The position numbers and the translations under genes are program-made. The notes beneath the pieces were generated by a model, which did not search any database, was not told the origin of the DNA, and was given only the letters and a program-made list of their open reading frames with translations. This document shows, piece after piece, positions 17,207 to 25,657 of a stretch of DNA of 64,000 nucleotides. Within the stretch, counting starts at the first letter, position 1, and each line of letters opens with the position of its first letter. Origin of the DNA: an uncultured Clostridium sp. (GTDB taxonomy: Bacteria > Bacillota > Clostridia > Clostridiales > Clostridiaceae); NCBI GenBank assembly GCA_900547475.1, contig URGW01000016.1:9269-73268 (forward strand), read 5' to 3'.

Positions 17207-17653
17207 TTATTTATTTCTAGTGATATAGTCTTCTAAAGCTTCCATTGCTAAAACATAACCTTTTTCACCAAATCCACACATTTGTCCTATGCAAGCTGGA
17301 GCTGTCTTAGATTCTTTTCTGAATTCTTCTCTAGCATGTACATTTGAAATGTGAACTTCAACTGTTGGAATTCCTGTGTTTCCTTTTATTGCATCATGTA
17401 AAGCTATGCTGTAGTGAGTGTATGCACCTGGATTTATAACAACTCCATCAAACTTTTCAAAGTATGCTCTTTGTAAAAAGTCTATCATAGTTCCTTCACA
17501 GTTGCTTTGAAGAAGAGTAACTTCGTGCCCTCTCTTTTCTCCTTCTTCCTTTATATATTCACATATTTCAGTAAAACTCTTTGATCCGTATATTCCCTTT
17601 TCTCTAACACCTATCATATTTATGTTTGGTCCGTTTATTACCATGAATTTCAT
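17207..17653 (-). CDS. aroQ: 3-dehydroquinate dehydratase, type II
   Basis: A 148-residue dodecameric-type enzyme that interconverts 3-dehydroquinate and 3-dehydroshikimate. Signatures: GPNINMIG then REKGIYGS with the catalytic Tyr (about residue 22) on the flexible lid, NPGAYTHYSIALHDAI with the catalytic His region, and EVHISNVHAREEFR. AGGAGG lies seven bases before the ATG. It is the only dehydroquinate dehydratase in the window, and it is placed with the YdiB-like dehydrogenase rather than in the aro biosynthesis operon, so it may serve catabolism, synthesis or both. Confidence 0.93.
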   Translation of the reverse strand: MKFMVINGPNINMIGVREKGIYGSKSFTEICEYIKEEGEKRGHEVTLLQSNCEGTMIDFLQRAYFEKFDGVVINPGAYTHYSIALHDAIKGNTGIPTVEVHISNVHAREEFRKESKTAPACIGQMCGFGEKGYVLAMEALEDYITRNK

Positions 17654-17777
17654 ATCTATTTCCTCCTAATAATTTTAATGTTTTCTATATTTAATTATTT
17701 TCCGCTTATATTCAAGTATTAATTTTCGGCGTATTATAGCCGAGTAAAAAAATTAATATATTAAATTTTTAGTAATG

Positions 17778-18647
17778 TTATTTATCACCAAATAAGAACT
17801 CTTTCATGTGATCTATTGGCATTTCTTGTCCTGTCCAACATTTAAATGCTTCTGCACCTTGGAATAACATCATTCCTAATCCATTTATTGTTGGGCATCC
17901 AACTTCTTCTGCTAATTCTAATAATCTAGTTTTTGCTGGTTGATATACAACATCACTTACTATAAGATCTGGTCTTAACATATCTTTTTCTATGTAAGTT
18001 TGACCAACGTATGGTTTCATACCCATTCCAGTACCATTTGTGAATATTACAGAATCAGCAATTTCTGCTCTTAAAGCTTCTTTATCTTCTAATCTGAATA
18101 ACTTAGCTTTACAATTAGTTTTTTCATTTATCTTCTTAACTGTTTCTTCTGCTCTTGCAAAGAATTCATCATCTTGGTTGAATATTGAAAGTTCAGCTAC
18201 TCCATCTAAAGCTGCTTGGATACAAATTGCTGTAGCTGCTCCACCAGCTCCAACTATAGTCATCTTCTTACCAATAACATCGAATCCAGCATCACTTAAT
18301 GATCTCATGTAACCAACACCATCAGTTATGTGTCCAGTTAAAACACCATTATCATTTATAACTGTATTTACAGCACCTGCTAACTCTGCAGCTGGAGTTA
18401 ACTTGTCTAAATATTTATGAATGACAGTTTTATTTGGCATTGATACATTGCATCCTCTAGCTTGCATTGCTCTTAATCCTTTTACTGCATCCTCTAATCC
18501 TTCATTTCCAACTTCAAATGCAAGATAAGCATAATCTAATCCTAAGTATCTAAATGCTTCATTGTGCATCTTTGGTGAACTTGTGTGCTTAATTGGCGTT
18601 GCTAATAATCCTATTAATGTAGTATAACCTGAAATACGTCTTTCCAT
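17778..18647 (-). CDS. quinate/shikimate dehydrogenase, YdiB-like
   Basis: A 289-residue member of the AroE family. The substrate loop reads LATPIKHTSSPKMHNEAF and the next motif is VSMPNKTVIHKYLD; SMPNK is typical of YdiB-type enzymes, whereas the second AroE in this window (37204-38019) has TIPYK. The cofactor loop VGAGGAATAICIQAA and the C-terminal GLGMMLFQGAEAFKCWTG also resemble YdiB, which uses quinate or shikimate with NAD(P). It lies first in a unit with aroQ and has its own promoter with an LTTR box at about -64. A catabolic quinate/shikimate role is therefore likely but inferred. Confidence 0.85.
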   Translation of the reverse strand: MERRISGYTTLIGLLATPIKHTSSPKMHNEAFRYLGLDYAYLAFEVGNEGLEDAVKGLRAMQARGCNVSMPNKTVIHKYLDKLTPAAELAGAVNTVINDNGVLTGHITDGVGYMRSLSDAGFDVIGKKMTIVGAGGAATAICIQAALDGVAELSIFNQDDEFFARAEETVKKINEKTNCKAKLFRLEDKEALRAEIADSVIFTNGTGMGMKPYVGQTYIEKDMLRPDLIVSDVVYQPAKTRLLELAEEVGCPTINGLGMMLFQGAEAFKCWTGQEMPIDHMKEFLFGDK

Positions 18648-18765
18648 TGTATTCTCTCCTTTATCTCAATAGCTTATTTATATTTAAGCTACTCTAATCA
18701 ATTTAAACCGTCTTAGTATTTAATAAAATAATGAACGTTAAATATTTAACACTTAATTTACTTTT

Positions 18766-18831
18766 ATTATATTCCACTATTCTATAGTAATCCAATTGAT
18801 TTTAACCACATTATCTATAGATATAACCTAT
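18766..18831 (-). promoter_or_regulatory. promoter with LTTR box upstream of the YdiB-like gene
   Basis: On the minus strand: box ATAGATATAACCTAT read on plus (18817-18831, ATAG-N7-CTAT), then -35-like TTGGAT (18795-18790), 18-bp spacer, -10 TATAAT (18771-18766). The box centre is about 64 bases upstream of the expected start, exactly where LysR-type activators usually anchor. The suboptimal -35 and long spacer suit an activated promoter. Confidence 0.6.
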
Positions 18832-18904
18832 ATATTAATAATATTACATAACTATACTTTATAATTTTATATATTTAAATAGATAAAATTTTCTTTTAAA
18901 CATA

Positions 18905-18950
18905 TAAAAATAATGATGAATTCTAGATAATACTATCTTGATTCATCATT
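18905..18950 (-). terminator. terminator of the small zinc-ribbon gene
   Basis: On the minus strand AATGATGAAT (18950-18941) pairs perfectly with ATTCATCATT (18921-18912), followed by ATTTTT. Confidence 0.7.
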
Positions 18951-18959
18951 ATAAACTAT

Positions 18960-19145
18960 TTATGCAATTGACTCATTATTTTTCTTCATCCAATTATAGT
19001 ACTTTTCTTGACATTCTATAGAACAGAACTTATTTCCATTCCAATAATCTATATAATTAGTATCTTGATTACAAATACTGCATTTTAGTATTTCCTTAAC
19101 TTCTATCATATTATATTGCCCCTTATTTAATTTATTAAATTTCAT
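18960..19145 (-). CDS. small zinc-ribbon protein
   Basis: A 61-residue cytoplasmic protein with two CxxC-like pairs, CSICNQ (about residue 22) and FCSIECQEKYY (about 41), the pattern of a small treble-clef or TRASH-type zinc site. An upstream ATG with AAGGGGG and an internal ATG (MIEVKEILKC) with AAGGGGC are both usable; I give the longer form. It lies between the YdiB-like gene and the divergent symporter, next to the double LTTR box at 19219-19255, so it may belong to the same regulon. Function unknown. Confidence 0.65.
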   Translation of the reverse strand: MKFNKLNKGQYNMIEVKEILKCSICNQDTNYIDYWNGNKFCSIECQEKYYNWMKKNNESIA

Positions 19146-19218
19146 CTCATATGCCCCCTTATAATTAAATTATTTATATATATTTTATCACTTTTAAAGA
19201 CAATTAGTAATTCTTATT

Positions 19219-19255
19219 ATAGATACTTTCTATAAATTTGATAGTTTTTATCTAT
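19219..19255. promoter_or_regulatory. two LTTR boxes between zinc-ribbon gene and symporter
   Basis: ATAGATACTTTCTAT (19219-19233) and ATAGTTTTTATCTAT (19241-19255), both ATAG-N7-CTAT, with centres 22 bp apart (two helical turns). Such phased pairs are typical of LysR-type regulator sites. They could serve either the minus-strand small gene or the plus-strand symporter. Confidence 0.6.
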
Positions 19256-19327
19256 AGATAATTTTATGACTTTTATTTTTAATTACTATATATAACATAT
19301 TATTATTCCTATCAACTAGTTAAATTA

Positions 19328-19356
19328 TTGACATATTATTTTATCTACTATATTAT
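19328..19356 (+). promoter_or_regulatory. consensus-like promoter upstream of the symporter
   Basis: TTGACA (19328-19333), 17-bp spacer, TATTAT (19351-19356), about 190 bases before the symporter ATG. It lies more than 100 bp from the LTTR boxes, so a nearer, weaker promoter may be the regulated one. Confidence 0.55.
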
Positions 19357-19553
19357 TTATCATAACGTTAAATAATTATATTCCATTAATGAAATAATAA
19401 ACACTTAATTTATGACATGTTAATTTACAACCTTTACATAATTGAGTTTATTAACATTATTAATATTTTAAATCTATAATTTAATTAATCTAACTTTCAA
19501 CTTTTTTGAAAGAAAGATTTATCATTATATATTAGTTATTGGGAGATAATTTT

Positions 19554-20915
19554 ATGAAATTTAAGTTTACAAAAGCAAAAAATAAATCTACTGCACTAGC
19601 TATAAGAATGGCTCTCTCCCTTGTACTAGCACTACTTGTTGGTACTTGTTTTATATTGCTAAGAGAATCATTGCTAGCTAATAATAAAGCTTATATATGG
19701 AATTCTATTAATAGTATTCTATTTCAAGATATAACTACTGAAGAAGGTAAAAACTCTTTAGGTATTTTCTATATCCTTGGTCAATTATTTATTAATTGCC
19801 TTCAATTAATAATAATTCCAATGGTCTTTTCATCAATAGCTCTTGCTATGTGCCATATTAGTGATACTAAAAAACTTGGAAGAATATCATCTAAAACACT
19901 CCTAGGCTTTTTAACAACATCCATATTTGCATTAGCTACTGCCTGTATATTTGGATTTACAGCTTATAAGCTTGGATTTTTCAATGTTAATCTTTCTAGT
20001 GGTTCTTCTACACCTGTAGCTACATCTAATGGAAGCAATCCATTAATTGTAATACTTAATGCAGTTCCTAGTAATATAACTAATGTTATGTCAGATAATT
20101 CAATGGTATTATCTATAGTTTTTTTAGCTGTAGTTGTTGGCTTATGTATAAATACTCTTGGTGAAAAAATATTAATTTTAAAGAATTTGCTTATTGATTT
20201 AAATAATATAATTGGTGTATTTTTAGAATTCGTTATAACTAAATTCAGTCCATTAGCAGTTTTCATATTAGTAACTAGAACTTTTGCTGTATATGGTTTA
20301 GATCGTTTGAAACCAGCATTAGCATATATGCTTACAGTTGCTATAACTTCAACACTATTTTTTATTACTGCTTATCCATTGTTTGTTTATTTAGGAACAA
20401 AACTAAATCCTATTATATTTATGAAAAAAGTTGCTAAGGTTGCTCTTTTAGGATTTTCAGCTGCAGCTTCTTCTGCTGCTTTATCACTAAATGAAAAAAC
20501 AACTGTTGAAGAGCTTGGAGTTAGTAAGGATATTGCTTCCTTTGTACTTCCATTGGGAATGACTATTAATATGAATGGTACTGCAATAATGCAAGTAATA
20601 GCAGCTATTTTTATTGCAGCTAGCTCTGGATATACTCTTACTATTCAAAACATAATTTTAATAGCAGTTTTAGCATTAATAACCTCTGTAGGAACACCAT
20701 CTGCACCTGGTTCATCATCAATAATACTTTTTACAGTATTAACAGGAATGGGATTTAATAATGAAGCTACACTTATAGCTTATTCATTAATTATTGCTAT
20801 AAATCGACCTATAGATATGCTTATTACTTGCTTGAATGTAATTGGTGACTCTGCTACTGCAGTAGTTGTAGCTAATTCAGAAGGCTGCTTAAATAAGGAA
20901 GTTTATAATAGTTAA
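19554..20915 (+). CDS. DAACS (sodium:dicarboxylate) family symporter
   Basis: A 453-residue membrane transporter with about eight helices and two re-entrant loops. Family marks: the serine-rich hairpin SAAASSAALSLNE (about residue 305), LPLGMTINMNGTAIMQ (cation/substrate site; family form is NMDGT) and SVGTPSAPGSSSI (second hairpin). Substrates in the family are C4-dicarboxylates, Glu/Asp, Ser/Thr or cystine. The NMN instead of NMD variant and the LTTR boxes shared with the quinate/shikimate genes suggest a different carboxylate, perhaps quinate or shikimate; this is inference. ATG 19554 follows GGGAG; an in-frame TTG at 19539 is rejected. Confidence 0.85.
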   Translation: MKFKFTKAKNKSTALAIRMALSLVLALLVGTCFILLRESLLANNKAYIWNSINSILFQDITTEEGKNSLGIFYILGQLFINCLQLIIIPMVFSSIALAMCHISDTKKLGRISSKTLLGFLTTSIFALATACIFGFTAYKLGFFNVNLSSGSSTPVATSNGSNPLIVILNAVPSNITNVMSDNSMVLSIVFLAVVVGLCINTLGEKILILKNLLIDLNNIIGVFLEFVITKFSPLAVFILVTRTFAVYGLDRLKPALAYMLTVAITSTLFFITAYPLFVYLGTKLNPIIFMKKVAKVALLGFSAAASSAALSLNEKTTVEELGVSKDIASFVLPLGMTINMNGTAIMQVIAAIFIAASSGYTLTIQNIILIAVLALITSVGTPSAPGSSSIILFTVLTGMGFNNEATLIAYSLIIAINRPIDMLITCLNVIGDSATAVVVANSEGCLNKEVYNS

Positions 20916-20929
20916 TACATATATAATAG

Positions 20930-20962
20930 AAGGCCGTGATTAATCACAGCCTTTTATTTTTT
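20930..20962. terminator. bidirectional terminator
   Basis: AAGGC-c-GTGAT and ATCAC-a-GCCTT form a tight hairpin (20930-20953) followed by TTATTTTTT. It sits between the convergent symporter and beta-glucosidase genes. Confidence 0.75.
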
Positions 20963-20969
20963 ACTTTAT

Positions 20970-22394
20970 TTAATCTAAATCTGCTCCATTTGATTTTATA
21001 ACTTTTTTATACCAATAGAAGCTCTTCTTTCTTCTTCTTTCTAATGTTCCATTTCCTTCATTATCTCTATCCACATATATAAAACCATATCTTTTTTCCA
21101 TTTCTCCAGACCCAGCACTAACTAAATCAATTGGTCCCCAAGTCGTATATCCCATTAAATCTACACCATCTAAGTTTACAGCATCCCTCATTGCTTTAAT
21201 ATGTTCTCTTAAATAGTCTATTCTATAATCATCTTCTATTTCACCATTTTTATTAATTTCATCTTTTGCTCCTAATCCATTTTCAACAATAAATAATGGC
21301 TTTTCATATCTATCATAAATATGATTTAATGTTATTCTTAACCCTAGTGGATCTATAGGCCATCCCCATTGACTATATGAAAGATAAGGATTCTTTGCTG
21401 ATGCAAATAAATTTCCCTCTGCTACATCATCACTATTATCTGTTCTTACGCAACGACTGTTATAATAAGAAAATGCAATAAAATCAACAGTATATTTCTT
21501 TAATATTTCAATATCATCCTCTTCCATAATTGGAGTAATTCCCTTACGTTCCATTTCCTTTAACGCATAATTAGGATACTTACCTCTTGCTTGAATATCA
21601 ACAAAGAAATAACTTTCACGATCTACCTTTGTCGCCTCCCAAACATCATTTGGATTGCAACTATATGGATATGCACTTCCTGCTGCAAACATACATCCAA
21701 TCTTATAATCCTTATCTATTTCCCTTGCAATTTTAGTTGCAATAGAACTAGCAACTAATTCATGATGTGCTGCTTGATATTTTATCTTTTCTCTATTTTC
21801 CCCATCTTCAAAGCAAATACCTGCTCCCATAAACGGTGCATGTAAAATCATATTTATTTCATTGAATGTTATCCAGTATTTTACCTTTCCCTTATATCTT
21901 TCAAATACAGTTCTACATAATTTTTCGTAAAATCCAATCATCTTACGATTACGCCATCCACCATAATTCTCTATCAAATACATTGGGCAATCAAAATGAC
22001 ATATTGTTACTAAGGGCTCTATTCCATACTTTTTACATTCATTAAATATTTCATCATAAAAAGCTAATCCTTTTTCGTTTGGAGTTTCTTCATCTCCATT
22101 AGGAAAAATTCTACTCCAAGCAATACTCATTCTATAAACCTTAAATCCCATCTCTGCAAACAATTTAATATCATCTCTAAAATTATGATACATATCTATT
22201 GCTATCTTAGCAGGATAAAAATGCTCATCATCAAAATCATACATTTTTAAATTCCCTGTAATTACAGAAGATCTATCTTTGCCTGTAGGACAAACATCAA
22301 CATTAGCTAATCCTCTACCATCTTCATTATATCCACCTTCACATTGATTTGCAGCAGTAGCTCCACCCCATAAAAAATTATCATTAAACTTCAT
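20970..22394 (-). CDS. bglA: 6-phospho-beta-glucosidase (GH1)
   Basis: A 474-residue glycoside hydrolase family 1 enzyme. It starts with FLWGGATAANQCEGGYNEDGRG, has the acid/base motif TFNEIN (Glu about residue 181) and the nucleophile motif FIVENGLGAKDE (Glu about 376), and the C-terminal SAGSGEMEKRYGFIYVD loop whose Ser/Lys/Tyr bind the 6-phosphate. It hydrolyses beta-glucoside 6-phosphates (cellobiose, salicin, arbutin type) delivered by the PTS gene upstream. GGAGG precedes ATG 22394; an ATG 12 bases further upstream overlaps that site. Confidence 0.93.
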   Translation of the reverse strand: MKFNDNFLWGGATAANQCEGGYNEDGRGLANVDVCPTGKDRSSVITGNLKMYDFDDEHFYPAKIAIDMYHNFRDDIKLFAEMGFKVYRMSIAWSRIFPNGDEETPNEKGLAFYDEIFNECKKYGIEPLVTICHFDCPMYLIENYGGWRNRKMIGFYEKLCRTVFERYKGKVKYWITFNEINMILHAPFMGAGICFEDGENREKIKYQAAHHELVASSIATKIAREIDKDYKIGCMFAAGSAYPYSCNPNDVWEATKVDRESYFFVDIQARGKYPNYALKEMERKGITPIMEEDDIEILKKYTVDFIAFSYYNSRCVRTDNSDDVAEGNLFASAKNPYLSYSQWGWPIDPLGLRITLNHIYDRYEKPLFIVENGLGAKDEINKNGEIEDDYRIDYLREHIKAMRDAVNLDGVDLMGYTTWGPIDLVSAGSGEMEKRYGFIYVDRDNEGNGTLERRRKKSFYWYKKVIKSNGADLD

Positions 22395-22438
22395 ACTTTC
22401 CTCCATATTATCATATAAAAATTTTTACAGTATTTATT

Positions 22439-22471
22439 AAGCCCTGCCTCAACCAAGTTAAAACAGAGCTT
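22439..22471 (-). other. intergenic hairpin between bglP and bglA
   Basis: On the minus strand AAGCTCTG and CAGGGCTT form an eight-pair stem around a 17-base loop, without a following U-run. It may protect or process the dicistronic message rather than end it. Confidence 0.35.
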
Positions 22472-22481
22472 AAATTAAATA

Positions 22482-24410
22482 TTAAATTATTACAGTGATA
22501 GCTTTATCACCAAGCTCTAAATTTTTACTTTCAGTAGCAGCTATTTCAAAATAATCATTATAATTTGTTACTACTACTGGTGTAACTATGCTATAGCCTG
22601 ACTTTTGTATAAAATCAATATCAAAGGTTACTAACTCTTGTCCCTTAACAATTTTATCCCCTTGTTTTACATGTGCCTTAAAGCCTTTGCCTTCTAATTG
22701 TACAGTATCTAATCCTACATGAATAAGTATTTCTACACCTTCATCACTAGTAATACCTATAGCATGCAAACTTGGGAATAAAGTTGTAACTTCTCCGCTA
22801 ACTGGTGCAACTACCTTTCCTTCTGTTGGTTTAATAGCTAAACCTTGCCCTAATACACCTGTAGCAAAAGCTGCATCTTCAACATCTTCTAATTTTATAG
22901 TTTCCCCTTTTATAGGACTATAAATAAATACTTTCTTTAAAGAATTAGAATTATCTTTAACTTCACTATTATTTTCTTCATCTACTTCGATAACTTCTGC
23001 AACTTCTTCCTTATCCTTATAGAAAATCATAGTTAAAACAAATCCTACCACCATTGAAATTACAATACCAAGTAATGCTACTATTAAATTTCCCATAGAT
23101 CCATCTGGTTCAATCATTGCTGGTAATTCAAATATTCCCATTCCACCAACCATAAACTTTCTTAAATTGAAGAAACCATAAAATGCTCCTCCAATACCAC
23201 CTGTAATACAGCTAATTATAAATGGTTTTTTTAATGGTAATAATATACCATATATAGCCGGCTCTGTTACACCAAAAACTCCAGATATAAAGTTAGGTAA
23301 TGCCATTTCTTTAATCTTCTTATCTTTTGACTTAAAGAATATAGCTAAAACAACTGCTGAAGTAGCAAATGTACATGCAAAGAACGGCATCATTACATTA
23401 TCATATCCATTAGTCATAATATTATTTATATACACTGGTATAAATCCCCAATGCATTCCAAAAATAACAAGTATCTGCCAAGTAAGTCCTACAATAGCAC
23501 CTGCAATTAAAGGACTAAAATCCCTTACTGCAAATACTAATTCTGAAATTATTGTTGAACCAAATGTTGCAATTGGTCCTATAACTATAAATGTAATTGG
23601 TAGTGCTACTAAAAGAGTTAACATTGGCACAAAGAAAAATTTAACTAAATCCGGTACAATTTTATTAAATACCTTTTCACATTTTGAAGCAAAATAAACT
23701 GATAAAATTACTGGAATAACTGTTCCTGTGTAATCTATTGATATTACAGGAATTCCAAAGAAGCTAATGTAAACTGGTGACTCAAATATAGTTCCAGCAA
23801 ACATTGTATACATTGCATCTCCCATAGATGATATTGCTCCAGATTGAATACCTGGATAACACATAATTGCACCAACAACTAATCCTATCATTGGTTTTAA
23901 TCCAAACTTTTTAGCTGATGTATAGCCTAAAAATAGTGGTAAAAATGTAAATAATCCATCTCCTATTGCATTTATAATTAAAGCTCCACCAGATGTATCA
24001 CTATATAATCCAAGTGCAATAAATAATGCATTTAGACCCTTTACCATTCCACAAGCAGCCATAATTCCTAATATTGGCTGAAAAATACCTGATACAATAT
24101 CTATTCCCTTATCCAATAATTTTCCTGACTTTTTAGGTTCTTCATCGCTACTTAAATTATCAATATCTATTAATTTACATACATCTGCATGTACCTCTTG
24201 TACATGGTTTCCTATTACTACTTGGTATTGTCCACCACTTTTCATAACTGTAACAATACCTTGCATATTCTTTAACACATCATCATTTGCTATGCTTTCA
24301 TCCTTAAGCTTAAAACGTAATCTTGTAATACAATGTGTTAAGCTAATTACATTTTCCTTTCCTCCAATATTTTTGACAATCTCTTTTGCTAATTCATTAT
24401 ACTTTCCCAT
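22482..24410 (-). CDS. bglP: beta-glucoside-specific PTS enzyme IIBCA
   Basis: A 642-residue three-domain permease. EIIB (residues 1-85) carries the phosphocysteine in ISLTHCITRLRFKLKD; EIIC (about 100-460) has ten hydrophobic segments and the GVTEPAIYG motif; EIIA (about 490-642) has the active His in EILIHVGLDTVQLEG. It takes up and phosphorylates beta-glucosides. An RNA antiterminator-like sequence lies in its leader, and the LicT-type regulator gene is directly upstream. GGAGG is seven bases before the ATG. Domain order B-C-A matches BglP/BglF. Confidence 0.94.
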   Translation of the reverse strand: MGKYNELAKEIVKNIGGKENVISLTHCITRLRFKLKDESIANDDVLKNMQGIVTVMKSGGQYQVVIGNHVQEVHADVCKLIDIDNLSSDEEPKKSGKLLDKGIDIVSGIFQPILGIMAACGMVKGLNALFIALGLYSDTSGGALIINAIGDGLFTFLPLFLGYTSAKKFGLKPMIGLVVGAIMCYPGIQSGAISSMGDAMYTMFAGTIFESPVYISFFGIPVISIDYTGTVIPVILSVYFASKCEKVFNKIVPDLVKFFFVPMLTLLVALPITFIVIGPIATFGSTIISELVFAVRDFSPLIAGAIVGLTWQILVIFGMHWGFIPVYINNIMTNGYDNVMMPFFACTFATSAVVLAIFFKSKDKKIKEMALPNFISGVFGVTEPAIYGILLPLKKPFIISCITGGIGGAFYGFFNLRKFMVGGMGIFELPAMIEPDGSMGNLIVALLGIVISMVVGFVLTMIFYKDKEEVAEVIEVDEENNSEVKDNSNSLKKVFIYSPIKGETIKLEDVEDAAFATGVLGQGLAIKPTEGKVVAPVSGEVTTLFPSLHAIGITSDEGVEILIHVGLDTVQLEGKGFKAHVKQGDKIVKGQELVTFDIDFIQKSGYSIVTPVVVTNYNDYFEIAATESKNLELGDKAITVII

Positions 24411-24447
24411 TTCTATTCCTCCATATTTCTATTTTTTGAAATTTGAA

Positions 24448-24474
24448 GGTTTGGCCAACTTAATGTTACCATCC
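24448..24474 (-). promoter_or_regulatory. RAT-like antiterminator sequence upstream of bglP
   Basis: The minus strand reads GGATGGTAAC, ATTAA, GTTGGCCAAACC, close to the ribonucleic antiterminator consensus bound by LicT/SacY CAT domains (GGATTGTTAC...GGCAAAACC). Unusually, I see no overlapping terminator with a U-run between it and the bglP start. Confidence 0.55.
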
Positions 24475-24537
24475 AGCTTATAGTTAAATTAATAATTTTA
24501 AATACTTGTCACACCCCTTCCTGTAAAATATATATAA

Positions 24538-25380
24538 TTATAACTTTGAGTCTTGTAGCAACTTTGCAATATGAATAGTTAAATATATATACTCATCACT
24601 AGATAACTCATAGTTATATTTTTTATTAATAAAAAGTTTTACTTTATCTATGCACTCGGCTTCCTTTGGATACTTTCCTTTTATTATACTTAATAGTTCA
24701 TCATCTGAATCTCCATTATATGTGTTATTAGAAAATAGTCGTTGTGCAAAATATCTTAAATGTGTTATAAATCTATAATAAAATACTGATTCTTCTTTAA
24801 ACTCTACCCTAAGATTTATTCTAACAATAGTAAGAATTTCTTCTATTAATTTTGTAATTCCTTGAACTTGAGGTTGTTCTTCATTTAATTGTGCATTTAC
24901 CATATGAAGAGCAATAAATCCAGCTTCATCTTCCGGAAGCCTTATTTTGGTTTTCTCTTCTATAATATCTAATGCCTTCATACCTATTTTAAATTCATCT
25001 CTATAGAATCTTTTAATATCCCATAAAAGAGCATTTTTTACTGTTATATTATCCTTAATTCTTTTTATAGCTGTGTAAGTATGATCACTTAAAGATATAT
25101 AAATTCCATCATTTAGCTTCTTACCTAATACGCCCTCTGCATACTCAATTATTTCACTAGATAGATTCATGTGTTCCATTGGAATTTTATTAAACAACTC
25201 TTGAAATTTATTTGAAACTTCTTTATTTGATATTCTAAATACCTTATTTATCTTTTCTTCATCAATAGTATCACCTTTTGATTTTTGATATCCTATTCCT
25301 TTTCCCATTACTATTATTTCTTCATCATTAGAATCTAAAGTAATTACAACATTATTATTCAATAACCTAGTAATAATCAT
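24538..25380 (-). CDS. licT: BglG/LicT family transcriptional antiterminator
   Basis: A 280-residue RNA-binding regulator: CAT domain (residues 1-55; IITRLLNNNVVITLD and GKGIGYQKSKGD) and two PRD domains with regulatory histidines (PMEHMNLSSEIIEYAE, LSDHTYTAIKRI in PRD1; FIALHMVNAQ, FITHLRYFAQR, YLTIHIAKL in PRD2). When the PTS is busy with substrate it binds RAT RNA and prevents termination. A RAT/terminator pair is visible in its own leader, so the gene is autoregulated and starts the licT-bglP-bglA operon. Confidence 0.93.
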   Translation of the reverse strand: MIITRLLNNNVVITLDSNDEEIIVMGKGIGYQKSKGDTIDEEKINKVFRISNKEVSNKFQELFNKIPMEHMNLSSEIIEYAEGVLGKKLNDGIYISLSDHTYTAIKRIKDNITVKNALLWDIKRFYRDEFKIGMKALDIIEEKTKIRLPEDEAGFIALHMVNAQLNEEQPQVQGITKLIEEILTIVRINLRVEFKEESVFYYRFITHLRYFAQRLFSNNTYNGDSDDELLSIIKGKYPKEAECIDKVKLFINKKYNYELSSDEYIYLTIHIAKLLQDSKL

Positions 25381-25440
25381 CTTATCTTCTCCTTTTAAAC
25401 TTTATAAAGTATATTAATATTTTACCTTATAATTTATTTA

Positions 25441-25542
25441 TAAAAACAAAAAAACCTATTCATTATAATGCACAAAATACCTATAGATATCCTCTGCATA
25501 TTAATGAATAGGCTTAGCTTGCACTTAAGCAATTACTACCCA
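25441..25542 (-). promoter_or_regulatory. RAT antiterminator overlapping a terminator in the licT leader
   Basis: On the minus strand a RAT-like stretch (25542-25510, starting GGGTAGTAATTGCTT) runs into an intrinsic terminator: CCTATTCATTA (about 25512-25502) pairs with TAATGAATAGG (25465-25455) with an extended stem, then TTTTTTTGTTTTT. The two structures share the CCTATTC bases, so LicT binding would block the terminator. Confidence 0.75.
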
Positions 25543-25600
25543 GTTCCACTTACATAATAACTCAAATAATGTTATTCGTCAACGTTTTCTTATTATTTAA

Positions 25601-25640
25601 TAAAATAAGAAACCTAAATTAATGTAAGTTTCTTATTTTA
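25601..25640. terminator. terminator-like hairpin after the ABC permease gene
   Basis: TAAAATAAGAAAC (25601-25613) pairs perfectly with GTTTCTTATTTTA (25628-25640). AT-rich flanks on both sides; the U-tract is short. Confidence 0.5.
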
Positions 25641-25657
25641 TATAATATTTTAATTTA

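Noticed and set aside
17728..17750. CGGC/GCCG hairpin between aroQ and the YdiB-like gene as a terminator
   Set aside because: The short stem has the T-run before it, not after it, on the transcribed strand. A TATAAT lies in its loop, but no -35 fits, so I do not call a promoter either.
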